A program made the position numbers and the translations under genes. A DNA stretch of 7,887 nucleotides from Spirochaetota bacterium. GTDB lineage: Bacteria > Spirochaetota > UBA4802 > UB4802. This document shows positions 1 to 7,219 of the stretch, in pieces. The DNA is taken from NCBI GenBank assembly GCA_018399855.1, contig JAGYNX010000087.1:1-7887 (forward strand). Reading direction: 5' to 3'. The number at the start of each line of letters is the position of its first letter. The stretch's first letter is position 1. The notes beneath the pieces are model-generated. The model was not told the DNA's origin. It ran no database searches and saw only the letters and a list, made by a program, of their open reading frames with translations.

Positions 1-69
1 AATTATGATGGTTTTCCCCAAAATTCCGGAATGAGCCAAAAATTTATATTAAAATGGTTGCACCCATAA
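1..69 (+). CDS. Possible C-terminal tail of an upstream gene (partial)
   Basis: Frame 1 is open from the window edge to the TAA at 67-69 and would encode 22 residues ending in ...SQKFILKWLHP. The other two plus frames meet stops at 6-8 and 32-34. If real, it is the end of a plus-strand gene that overlaps the first ATG of the sulfatase-like gene by 16 nt, or ends 26 nt before that gene's second ATG (96). Such an arrangement would suggest translational coupling. The stretch is too short to recognise a family, and an open frame of this size can occur by chance. Confidence 0.25.
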   Translation, partial: NYDGFPQNSGMSQKFILKWLHP

Positions 70-2291
70 ATGCCTTTGCGTATAAAAACCCTGAAATGAA
101 CAAATTACTCTTTAAAAAAATCATCAATGCCATAGCAAAAACCCGGCCAGCGTGGCTTCCAGGTGTACTGGTAAGCATGATGCTTTTCACCTATGCCCTT
201 ATTGCCAACATGTCCCTTTCTTACATGGGCAATACCAGCAAAGGGGTAATGGATGTAATCCTGGCAAATTACAAGTTACTTATTACAATCTCATTCATCA
301 AGATACTTGCGGCCTATATTGTGATTGGTATTGTGATCAGTTCTGCAGTATACCTGGTACTTTTATATCTTTTCGGTGAAAAGTTTTCGGTGAAAGCACT
401 GGCAACCGTGAATGTTGTAATTACCTTTCTGTTGTTTTTTCTGCAATTCTGCAAACACTGTATACAGTACCCGCAGCTATACAGCGATACTTTTTATAAT
501 AAAAACGCGGCCTTCCATTCATTCCAGGAATTACTGACAAACAATGTCTCACCTGGATTCTTCACATTTATACAGGTTCTATTCCTGCTTGGTTTCGCGG
601 GTGTGCTGTTACTGCATATTCTGAAAAAAGCAGTTTCACGATTCCCTTTACTGTTCAGAACATTACAGTTTGAACTTTCACCGGGTATGCGAAGACGTGG
701 CATTGTAATCTCAGTATTTTCACTGCTTATAATAATTATTTTCTTTCTTCCCGGGGGACAAAGCAACATACAAGAAAAACCAAACATAATTATCCTGGCC
801 GCAGATGCCCTGCGTCCTGACCATTTCAGCGGATTCGGATATAACAGGCCCACCACCCCCGCAATTGACCGATTGATCAGCAACGGGACATCAATTGACG
901 GGGTGTATACCACGGTACCACGCACCTTCCCATCATGGGTCAGTATCCTCACGTCGCAATATCCCCAGAACCATGGCATCGGTCACATGTTTCCCAGGTG
1001 GGAATCAAGACAGGGAAAACGGGTTACACTTGCGCAGGTACTTTCCGGTGAAGGATATCACACCTCCCTGTTTGGTGATTTCGCCGCTGATATTTTCCCC
1101 AGGATAGATCTGGGCTTCGACAAGGTGCATGCCCCCACTTTCAACGCCCGTATCATGATCCAACAGGCAATTTTAAAAAACCACCTGTTTCTTATCCCAT
1201 TTCTAACCGGTAAGACAGGAAGGATACTTTTCCCATGTATAAAAGAATATGCCGAGTTCGCAGACCCGGCAATTGTTACCGGTAACATTATCAATGAAAT
1301 CGACGATAAGGTTCGTACAAAAGAACCATTTTTCATTACAGCTTTTTACTCTGTTACACATTTCCCTTATCCCGGTCCCCATCCATATTACAACCGGTTT
1401 ACAAGCAAATCATACAACGGACCCTATAAATATTCGAAACAACGAGTAGTTTCACTGGATGCCCAATCAGAAGAAGATACATCTACCAGTGCAGAAGATA
1501 TTGAGCATGTCAGGGCATTATACGACGGTTGTGTTCTCGCTTTTGATGATGCAGTTGATTCCGTTGTGCGGCACTTGAACGCAAAAGGCATACTTGACAA
1601 TACAATCATCCTGATAACTTCCGATCATGGAGAAAATCTCTACGAAAATGATTATGGCATGGGACACGGCGAACATCTTCGGGGAGCATACAGCCTGAAG
1701 GTACCATGTATTTTTCACGGCCCCGGCGTACCCGGGAACAGGAGAATCTCATGTATAAGCAGCACGATAGATATTGCCCCCACCATCTGCCATCTCACCG
1801 ATACTCCAATACCGGATGACTTTCATGGGATATCACTAATGCCTGGTATAGTAAATGAATCATCCAAAATTACAAAAGACCATAAAAGTGTTAAAAGGAT
1901 CAGCGCGTATACTGAAACAGGCATATGGTTTGACAACAGGAGTCATCATTTTTTTCAGAAACAGCGAATAATGTATCCCGAGATAACAGGGATTGCCACC
2001 ATCGATCTACAGAACAATCACGAAATAGTCATCACACCTTATTATGACAGGCTGGTTGAAATCGCCAAGCATAGATCAATCATTTATGATCATTATAAAT
2101 TGATATATATACCCACCACCACAGGTATAGAATACGAGTTATACAATCTTAACAGTGACAACCCTGATCTTGATATCAGCGCATCCTCACCACGGATAGT
2201 GGCTTATATGAAGAGCAGGTTGTTTAACTTCCTTCGCAAAAGCGGAAGGTATGAAATAATCAATGAATATGTCTACCCCCTTCAACAATAA
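54..2291 (+). CDS. Membrane-anchored sulfatase/alkaline-phosphatase superfamily enzyme with Thr nucleophile
   Basis: This is a 745-residue protein. The first ~235 residues hold about five hydrophobic segments (roughly 35-55, 78-107, 117-133, 170-190, 215-233). A sulfatase-fold domain then runs from about 243 to 600, followed by a C-terminal extension. Metal-site landmarks are AADALRPDH (Asp251), TFPSW (291-295), THFPYP (His436), SDHGE (Asp524, His525) and GHGEH (His538). The usual Cys/Ser-x-Pro-x-Arg formylglycine motif reads Thr291-Phe-Pro-Ser-Trp, so no formylglycine can form. A Thr nucleophile fits phospho-transfer or phosphodiester chemistry, as in LtaS and EptA, which also have five helices plus an extracytoplasmic catalytic domain. 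A role in modifying an envelope glycan or lipid is inference. The start is uncertain: neither ATG 54 nor ATG 96 has a good Shine-Dalgarno sequence, and an in-frame stop at 6-8 limits the upstream choices. The gene is convergent with the cluster to its right. Confidence 0.85.
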   Translation: MVAPINAFAYKNPEMNKLLFKKIINAIAKTRPAWLPGVLVSMMLFTYALIANMSLSYMGNTSKGVMDVILANYKLLITISFIKILAAYIVIGIVISSAVYLVLLYLFGEKFSVKALATVNVVITFLLFFLQFCKHCIQYPQLYSDTFYNKNAAFHSFQELLTNNVSPGFFTFIQVLFLLGFAGVLLLHILKKAVSRFPLLFRTLQFELSPGMRRRGIVISVFSLLIIIIFFLPGGQSNIQEKPNIIILAADALRPDHFSGFGYNRPTTPAIDRLISNGTSIDGVYTTVPRTFPSWVSILTSQYPQNHGIGHMFPRWESRQGKRVTLAQVLSGEGYHTSLFGDFAADIFPRIDLGFDKVHAPTFNARIMIQQAILKNHLFLIPFLTGKTGRILFPCIKEYAEFADPAIVTGNIINEIDDKVRTKEPFFITAFYSVTHFPYPGPHPYYNRFTSKSYNGPYKYSKQRVVSLDAQSEEDTSTSAEDIEHVRALYDGCVLAFDDAVDSVVRHLNAKGILDNTIILITSDHGENLYENDYGMGHGEHLRGAYSLKVPCIFHGPGVPGNRRISCISSTIDIAPTICHLTDTPIPDDFHGISLMPGIVNESSKITKDHKSVKRISAYTETGIWFDNRSHHFFQKQRIMYPEITGIATIDLQNNHEIVITPYYDRLVEIAKHRSIIYDHYKLIYIPTTTGIEYELYNLNSDNPDLDISASSPRIVAYMKSRLFNFLRKSGRYEIINEYVYPLQQ

Positions 2292-2354
2292 TCCATCGTA
2301 ATGATAATATCAGAAATATTTCGTGATTCCTGCATAACTTCCCCGGGCTTTAGT

Positions 2355-2389
2355 AAAAAAAACCGCGATGAAAAAATATCCATCGCGGT
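2355..2389 (-). terminator. Rho-independent terminator of the minus-strand cluster
   Basis: A perfect 9-bp stem (ACCGCGATG at 2362-2370, CATCGCGGT at 2381-2389) encloses a 10-nt loop. Read on the minus strand it is followed directly by a run of about eight T (complement of the A-run 2355-2362). It lies 44 nt past the stop codon of the last hydratase gene, which places the end of the minus-strand transcript here. In the plus direction no T-run follows the stem, so it should be much weaker for the convergent sulfatase-like gene. Confidence 0.9.
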
Positions 2390-2433
2390 CAAACTGTGTA
2401 GTCTGTTACGGGTCTTATGAGGCAAGAGTTACA

Positions 2434-2838
2434 TTATATTTCAACTTCAGCATATACATTCTTCAAAACTTCTGTATTATCATCACGGGTAACTTTTATA
2501 TCAAGACATCCCCTGTTTTCCTTTATCTCTGAAATTTCAGCCTGAATAGAGAGGTTATCCCCGATATGCACAGGTGAAGCGAACCTGCATTTTATCTTTT
2601 TCAATTTTCCAGGATCACCCGCCCAGTCAGTGACCGTTTTAGCCACAAATCCAAGAGAACACAGGCCATGAAGAATCGTACCGCCAAGTCCTACCATTTT
2701 CCCAAACTCTGGATCGATATGTATGGGATTAAAATCTCCCGACGCACCGGCATAATAGATGGCCCTGTACTTATCCACCTCTTCATTTACCGAGAAGCTC
2801 TGACCTTTCTCAATTTTTGTTAATGACGCTTTACTCAT
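2434..2838 (-). CDS. MaoC/HadB-like (R)-specific enoyl-CoA hydratase, catalytic subunit
   Basis: This 134-residue single hot-dog domain carries the intact hydratase-2 motif ASGDFNPIHID at residues 32-42. Asp35 and His40 are the expected catalytic pair, and an HG step (LHGLCSLGF) follows at 57-58. The overall pattern, including WAGDPG near 72-77, closely follows mycobacterial HadB. It would hydrate a trans-2-enoyl-CoA to an (R)-3-hydroxyacyl-CoA, or run in reverse. The start ATG follows the upstream subunit's stop by only 3 nt, with AGGA about 8 nt upstream, so the two are translationally coupled. Single-domain MaoC proteins of this size form dimers, and the neighbour is the obvious partner. 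This is the last gene before the terminator. The substrate cannot be told from sequence; the β-oxidation-type neighbours favour degradation over fatty-acid synthesis. Confidence 0.88.
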   Translation of the reverse strand: MSKASLTKIEKGQSFSVNEEVDKYRAIYYAGASGDFNPIHIDPEFGKMVGLGGTILHGLCSLGFVAKTVTDWAGDPGKLKKIKCRFASPVHIGDNLSIQAEISEIKENRGCLDIKVTRDDNTEVLKNVYAEVEI

Positions 2839-2841
2839 ATC

Positions 2842-3279
2842 TTATTTCCTCACCACGAAAGTATATACACCCCTGCATACATCATTACCAGACTGGTTCT
2901 GTGTCATCAGCTCAATGGAAACAACGTCCAGCTTTTCCTTGTTCTCTATATTCATTATTTTTGCCTCTGACGTTAGCACATCACCTGCCTTTACCATGTC
3001 ATAGAATTCAAATTCCTGTTCTCCATGTACCAGCATGGCCAGGTTCAGGTTTAACTCATTGTCGAAAAATATCGGTTCAATAAGCTGTGCCCCGTACACA
3101 ACAGCGAACGTTGGGGGAGCAACGATTGTTCCATATTTAGATTTTCTCGCGAATTCATCATCAATGTAATGCGGGTCGTGATTTTTTATGGCTTTGGCAT
3201 ATTCTTTTATTTTTTCCTTTCCCGCTTCATAGGTCAACCTGGGCCATGTTTTACCAATAAACTTCTTGTCAATTGACAT
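2842..3279 (-). CDS. MaoC_dehydratas_N/HadA-like hydratase partner subunit with degenerate active site
   Basis: This 145-residue hot-dog protein resembles HadA: an N-terminal IGKTWPRLTYE, then KIKEYAKAIKNHDPHYID at 23-40, then APPTFAVVYG at 54-63. Aligned to the hydratase-2 motif of its neighbour, the catalytic Asp and His positions are Asn33 and Tyr38. Mycobacterial HadA also lacks the dyad, with Asn and Tyr in its matching stretch. The protein is therefore probably the substrate-binding, non-catalytic half of a heterodimer with the next gene. The start is well supported: a GGAGG within a purine-rich tract (complement of 3281-3292) lies 8 nt upstream of ATG. The gene follows the acyl-CoA dehydrogenase stop by 20 nt. 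Its product should act in the cytoplasm on CoA thioesters. Confidence 0.87.
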   Translation of the reverse strand: MSIDKKFIGKTWPRLTYEAGKEKIKEYAKAIKNHDPHYIDDEFARKSKYGTIVAPPTFAVVYGAQLIEPIFFDNELNLNLAMLVHGEQEFEFYDMVKAGDVLTSEAKIMNIENKEKLDVVSIELMTQNQSGNDVCRGVYTFVVRK

Positions 3280-3299
3280 ATCCCTCTCCTCCCTGCTTT

Positions 3300-4496
3300 T
3301 TAATCCGCGTATTTACTGAGAACATCTTTGGCGATGAGTACACGCTGTATCTCGGAGGTTCCTTCTCCAATCTCGCCAAGTTTCGCGTCACGATATAAAC
3401 GCTCAATTGGGAACTCCTTGATATAGCCGTATCCGCCATGAACCTGCAGGGCCCAGCTTGATATCTGGGTAGCTGATTCACTGGCAAACAGTTTCGCACA
3501 TGAGGCAAGCACCGCGGATTCGGGGTCACCAGTTTCCTTTGCCCAGCATGCCCGGTAAATCAGTAGACGTGAAATATCGGTCATAATCATCATGTCCGCC
3601 AGTTTGAATGATATTTCCTGGTAACGGTTAATTAGCCTGCCGAATGCTTTTCTTTCAGACGCGTATTTCGCGGCTTCCTGCATGCACGCAACCGCAATGC
3701 CCAGGGACACCGTAGCCATACCGATTCTTCCAAATTCAAGGGTCTGCATTGCCTGGATAAATCCCCGGCCTATCTCTCCAAGTACCGCGTCATCACTTAC
3801 TTCGCAATCTTCCAGTACTATCTCTGATGTTGGTGACCCCTTGAAACCGAGTTTATCAAAGCTCTTCCCCACCGAGAAACCAGGTGACTCTTTATCAACA
3901 AGAAAGGCAGTCACACCCGCGGCCGGCCCGGCTTCCTTATCGTTATATGCCATCACCAGGCATACATCCGCTATCGGCCCATTGGTAATAAATGTCTTTG
4001 TACCGTTGAGTATCCAGCTGTCACCTTTTTTCACCGCAGTTGTTCTCATTGATGCGGCATCTGAACCAGCCTCCGGTTCCGTAAGACCAAAAGAACCAAT
4101 AAGTTCACCTTTAATAATGCCAGGCAGATATTTTGCTTTTTGCGCGTCCGACCCGAACATTCGCAGGGGGACACCAAAAAGACCGCAACTGGCACCAACC
4201 GAAAGGAATGTCGACGCACATGCCCTGGCAACTTCCTCTCCGGCTATGGCCTGGCTGGTAAGATCCTGATCTGTGCCCCCATATGCCTCTTCATGTCCCA
4301 TTCCCAGGTAGCCCAGGTCTGCAAGTTTGCGTATGTTCTCTTTAAGAATTTTCATAGAGACTTGCTGATCTTCCCTGTCCAGCGCATCCGCATTTACTTT
4401 TATCTCATTATCACAGAACTTTTTAAAGTTCTCCCTGATTGACACCTGTTCTTCTGTTAACTCGTAATTCATTCCGGTCATTTCCTGTACTTTCAT
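3300..4496 (-). CDS. Acyl-CoA dehydrogenase, SCAD-type catalytic Glu (second of tandem pair)
   Basis: This FAD-dependent acyl-CoA dehydrogenase oxidises an acyl-CoA to a 2-enoyl-CoA and passes electrons to electron-transfer flavoprotein. The 398-residue protein shows the N-terminal helical domain, the FGLTEPEAGSDAAS signature (136-149), the middle β-domain, and QVHGGYGYIKEF (351-362) with YRDAKLGEIGEGTSEIQR near the end. Glu378 in the EGTSEIQ motif is the catalytic base position of short/medium-chain enzymes. All key regions are present, so it should be active. The listed start makes an ATGA overlap with the preceding dehydrogenase and has GAGG 11 nt upstream. ATG at 4472 (MNYELTEEQ) is an equally good choice: it has AGGA about 10 nt upstream and matches the usual family N-terminus. 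The substrate is unknown. Confidence 0.93.
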   Translation of the reverse strand: MKVQEMTGMNYELTEEQVSIRENFKKFCDNEIKVNADALDREDQQVSMKILKENIRKLADLGYLGMGHEEAYGGTDQDLTSQAIAGEEVARACASTFLSVGASCGLFGVPLRMFGSDAQKAKYLPGIIKGELIGSFGLTEPEAGSDAASMRTTAVKKGDSWILNGTKTFITNGPIADVCLVMAYNDKEAGPAAGVTAFLVDKESPGFSVGKSFDKLGFKGSPTSEIVLEDCEVSDDAVLGEIGRGFIQAMQTLEFGRIGMATVSLGIAVACMQEAAKYASERKAFGRLINRYQEISFKLADMMIMTDISRLLIYRACWAKETGDPESAVLASCAKLFASESATQISSWALQVHGGYGYIKEFPIERLYRDAKLGEIGEGTSEIQRVLIAKDVLSKYAD

Positions 4497-5641
4497 ACCG
4501 CCATTAACCTCGATATTATTAATCTCTGTACCTCGGAGGTACCACCGCCGATCTGGGCAAGTTTCGCGTCTCGAAGCATTCTTTCCACCGGGTACTCATG
4601 AATGTATCCATACCCACCAAATATCTGTACCGCCTCGGAAGCCATTTTCATTCCCCAATCGCCAACGAAAGCCTTGGCTATTGATGCCTGCAAGTGGTTC
4701 AGCGGGTAGCCCGCGTCCTTGAGTGAAGCAACCCTGTATACCGCGAGTCTTGCCGCTTCCATGGTTACTTTCATATCCGCCAGTTTGTGCTGAATTGCCT
4801 GAAATTTTTTAATGGGTTTCCCAAACTGTTCACGCTCTGAAGCATACCTGGCAGACTCCTCTATCATGAACATCATGCCCCCGACATACGGTGCAAGCAA
4901 AGCGCTTCTGTCCCATTCAAGTGTCTGATGCGCATAGGCGAATCCTGCCCCAAGCTCACCCAGCACGTTTTCTTCGGGAACCTCACAGTCTTCCAGAAAT
5001 ACTTCTGAAGTAGTCGACGCCCTCACACCCATCTTGTGAAAAGGTTTGCCTGTTGAAAAACCCTTAAACCCTTTCTCAACTATAAACGCTGATATACCCC
5101 CATGTTTTTTTGACTTGTCAACGGTAGCATATACAACGCACAGATCGGCAATAGGGGCATTGGTAATAAATGTCTTAGAACCATTCAATATCCACCTGTC
5201 ACCTTTTTTCACCGCCGTTGCCTGCATTGAAGCCGCGTCTGAACCGGCACCCGGCTCAGTAAGCCCCATGCATCCTATCCACTCACCGGTGGCAAGCTTA
5301 GGTATATATCTCATTTTTTGTTCCTCTGTGGCATGCTGATACAATGTATCAGTACAAAGATAGGTATGTGCACCCATCGCGAGAGTGTGCCCGCTGTCAA
5401 CACCGGCATGCCCGAGGGCTTCACCGGCGATACAACAGGTAACAACGTCAGCTCCCGATCCACCATATTCTTCAGGAAAGGGAAGTCCAAGAAGTCCCAT
5501 TGCTCCAAGTTTCTGCCATATCTCGGTGCTGAATTCCGCGTTTAAATCTGCCTCTTCACAAAGGTCTACAATTTCATTTTTCGCGTACTTGTACACGGTC
5601 TCCCTGAACATTTGCTGTTCTTCTGTTAATCCAAAATTCAT
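4493..5641 (-). CDS. Acyl-CoA dehydrogenase with relocated acidic base (first of tandem pair)
   Basis: This 382-residue flavoprotein carries the MGLTEPGAGSDAAS signature (125-138) and a conserved C-terminal FAD/CoA region (QIFGGYGYIHEY, 339-350). In the usual catalytic motif it reads GGGTSEVQ, with Gly366 where SCAD/MCAD enzymes have Glu. In the helix motif TLEWDR (240-245), Asp244 aligns with the glutamate that serves as base in isovaleryl-CoA and long-chain dehydrogenases. It therefore probably uses Asp244, or is a structural partner of the second dehydrogenase. Its ATG overlaps the TetR stop in an ATGA, with AAGGGGGG just upstream, so expression is coupled to the regulator. It is a diverged paralogue of the next gene, not a recent duplicate. 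Confidence 0.93.
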   Translation of the reverse strand: MNFGLTEEQQMFRETVYKYAKNEIVDLCEEADLNAEFSTEIWQKLGAMGLLGLPFPEEYGGSGADVVTCCIAGEALGHAGVDSGHTLAMGAHTYLCTDTLYQHATEEQKMRYIPKLATGEWIGCMGLTEPGAGSDAASMQATAVKKGDRWILNGSKTFITNAPIADLCVVYATVDKSKKHGGISAFIVEKGFKGFSTGKPFHKMGVRASTTSEVFLEDCEVPEENVLGELGAGFAYAHQTLEWDRSALLAPYVGGMMFMIEESARYASEREQFGKPIKKFQAIQHKLADMKVTMEAARLAVYRVASLKDAGYPLNHLQASIAKAFVGDWGMKMASEAVQIFGGYGYIHEYPVERMLRDAKLAQIGGGTSEVQRLIISRLMAV

Positions 5642-6264
5642 ACGCCCCCCTTCGACACTTTAATAATAATTTCTTGAATAACCTGGTTTTTAATCTTTGT
5701 GGTAAAATCCCCGTAATTGAAAGATCCCGGATCAATGACATATTGAATGATGGTTCCCTGTATCATGGAAACGATCATGGTAGCCGTATAATGAATATCC
5801 ATGTCCTCCTTGAAATAACCCGCTTCAACACCTTCGCTTAAAATTCCAGAACATACGCTTCGATAGCTTTCATATAACTTTCTTATGGCATTTCGCATCC
5901 GTTCGTTGTGATTAAGCTGAGTCCAGAAATCCAGCAGCACGTAAAAATAACTTTGTTCCCTTTCCACGATATTAAAAGCCTGTGTAATAAAGATATCCAG
6001 CTTCTCCCGTGGATCTGATGATTCCCGGATCTCCATATCCAGCAGGTGCCGCACATTACTGTTGATTTCTTTGAGCAATGTTAGAAGAAGGTCCTGCTTA
6101 TCCTTAAAGTAATAATGCACCAGACCGGTGGATAAGCCAGCCTCGTTTGCTATATCCTTTATGGTAAAGTTGTAATATCCCTTCTTACTCACAACCTGGT
6201 AGGCAGCCTTTGTCAATTGCGACCTGCGCAGGTTTAATATGTCATTCCTGTTACGATCATTCAT
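5638..6264 (-). CDS. TetR/AcrR-family (BetI-like) transcriptional regulator
   Basis: This 208-residue protein has an N-terminal TetR DNA-binding domain. The helix-turn-helix spans about 33-55 (FTIKDIANEAGLSTGLVHYY, then FKDK). It is followed by an all-helical ligand/dimerisation domain with a TetR_C_6/BetI-like look (FNIVEREQSYFYVLLDFW, about 97-114). It most likely represses this cluster and is released by an acyl-CoA or related intermediate; the ligand is inference. The gene lies within the cluster, overlaps the first dehydrogenase by 4 nt, and is preceded by a 75-nt gap holding a 20-bp palindrome, so it probably autoregulates. The start ATG has GGGAG at a slightly long spacing of about 11 nt, and no better ATG lies nearby. 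Confidence 0.93.
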   Translation of the reverse strand: MNDRNRNDILNLRRSQLTKAAYQVVSKKGYYNFTIKDIANEAGLSTGLVHYYFKDKQDLLLTLLKEINSNVRHLLDMEIRESSDPREKLDIFITQAFNIVEREQSYFYVLLDFWTQLNHNERMRNAIRKLYESYRSVCSGILSEGVEAGYFKEDMDIHYTATMIVSMIQGTIIQYVIDPGSFNYGDFTTKIKNQVIQEIIIKVSKGGV

Positions 6265-6306
6265 CGTGTCCGTCTCTCCCGGTTTTGCTGTTCCTGGTCT
6301 AATTTT

Positions 6307-6326
6307 TTGACTGGATATCCAATCAA
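6307..6326. promoter_or_regulatory. Candidate TetR operator, 20-bp near-perfect palindrome
   Basis: Minus-strand TTGATTGGATATCCAGTCAA is an inverted repeat of two 10-bp arms with 9 of 10 positions matching and no spacer. It lies 42 nt upstream of the TetR ATG, in the only sizeable gap of the cluster. Length, symmetry and position fit an operator for the adjacent TetR protein. Its TTGATT arm could also be a -35 element. At 17 nt the matching -10 would be a poor ATTAGA (6298-6303), so the promoter itself is not well supported. No second copy was noticed elsewhere in the window. Confidence 0.6.
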
Positions 6327-6339
6327 CATAACCTCACAA

Positions 6340-7203
6340 TTACAAAATTGTCATTCCCCCGTACAGGTCAACATTACCCGGTTTCGAGACATGAACCAGG
6401 CTGTCATCACAACTACCGGTTAATATCTCCCTGTAGCTGCTTTCCTGATTGGGTGTTGTTCCACCCATGATAATACACTTCTTATCCACACTATGAAGCC
6501 AGGCTGTATCTACAACCAGCACACCAATATCGTCATATCCGCGTAACTTTGATTTTGTGGTTTCAATCCTGTGTGAAATTACCTGCGGTATTATTGCAGG
6601 ATTATGCTCACCCAGTATCGGTGGAATATTTTCGGACATCCTCTCATCAAATGGCCGCAACAGGTCTTGTACACCATCAGTGGCAAGAACGATCCTGGTA
6701 TTCTCCGGATCATACTCAACAATTCGCACCGTTTCAGCACTCTTGCTTCTACCGGCGAAATTCATATTCACCTTGCTCATGTAGAACAGGCCGCCACTTG
6801 TGTTGTCAGCCATAAAAACCACGCTGTCCCCACCATTGAATATGTATGCCCTTCCAGTCGATGAAGTTTTTGAAAGCGCAACCAGGCTGAAGGTGGTTTT
6901 GAGATGATATTCCTGCGCTCCATATATTGTGTTTAGCAGCTCATTCCATTCAGCAATACTTTCAGGTTTGCCGCCTGACTGAATCTCTTCTCTCAATCTT
7001 TCAAGAAGCATTCGGGATGAACGCGGATGACGTTCGGTACCGTCAGCCACGGCAAACACATGATTATCCAGGTCGATGAGCACACAGTCGCCGTTGCCAA
7101 AACCGCTGCTAACCTTGTCGCTGCCGGTTACCAGGCACGCCCCTATAACACCCTGGGCCATAACCCAGCGACGTGACAGGTTCAACATAATATCTCTAAC
7201 CAT
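6340..7203 (-). CDS. Divergent PP2C/PPM-type protein phosphatase
   Basis: This 287-residue protein shows the ordered motifs of the metal-dependent PPM phosphatase fold: NGDC (37-40), VADGTERH (52-59; Asp54), TTFSLVAL (103-110), NGGDSVVF (123-130), LATDGVQDLL (173-182; Asp176) and YDDIGVLVV (223-231; Asp224/Asp225). The core aspartates for the bi-metal centre are kept, but DGxGG is replaced by DGTER and the final DN/D-x-T by DDIG. A tail of about 55 residues follows the domain and matches nothing I recognise. No membrane segment or extra sensor domain is visible, so it is probably cytosolic. The start is supported by AGGAAGAAGG 4 nt upstream. It lies 16 nt after the DUF35 gene and so belongs to the cluster. 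It could dephosphorylate a Ser/Thr site on one of the enzymes or an anti-sigma-type partner, but no kinase is seen here. Confidence 0.8.
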   Translation of the reverse strand: MVRDIMLNLSRRWVMAQGVIGACLVTGSDKVSSGFGNGDCVLIDLDNHVFAVADGTERHPRSSRMLLERLREEIQSGGKPESIAEWNELLNTIYGAQEYHLKTTFSLVALSKTSSTGRAYIFNGGDSVVFMADNTSGGLFYMSKVNMNFAGRSKSAETVRIVEYDPENTRIVLATDGVQDLLRPFDERMSENIPPILGEHNPAIIPQVISHRIETTKSKLRGYDDIGVLVVDTAWLHSVDKKCIIMGGTTPNQESSYREILTGSCDDSLVHVSKPGNVDLYGGMTIL

Positions 7204-7219
7204 TCAGCCTTCTTCCTTT

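Noticed and set aside
494..979. 161-residue minus-strand open frame inside the sulfatase-like gene
   Set aside because: It is antisense to conserved membrane and catalytic coding sequence, has no recognisable domain and no ribosome binding site of note.
2313..2322. 10-bp palindrome GAAATATTTC after the sulfatase-like gene
   Set aside because: It is short and AT-rich with no neighbouring promoter or partner copy; likely chance.
2362..2389. The hairpin as a bidirectional terminator serving the sulfatase-like gene
   Set aside because: On the plus strand the stem is followed by CAAACTG with no U-tract, so only the minus-strand reading meets the intrinsic terminator pattern.
3682..4269. 195-residue plus-strand open frame
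   Set aside because: It lies fully antisense to the well-supported acyl-CoA dehydrogenase. A similar antisense frame appears at 5046-5339 over the paralogue, as expected from shared codon patterns, and it shows no family motifs.
3980..5260. Near-repeated DNA stretches (for example around 3983-4045 and 5161-5225)
   Set aside because: They correspond to the same conserved FAD-binding and signature region of the two dehydrogenase paralogues, so they are explained by homology and not by a mobile or regulatory repeat.
6336..6351. Inverted repeat ACAATT-4-AATTGT at the end of the phosphatase gene
   Set aside because: The six-bp, AT-rich stem overlaps the stop codon and is not followed by a T-run on the minus strand, so it is not a convincing terminator.
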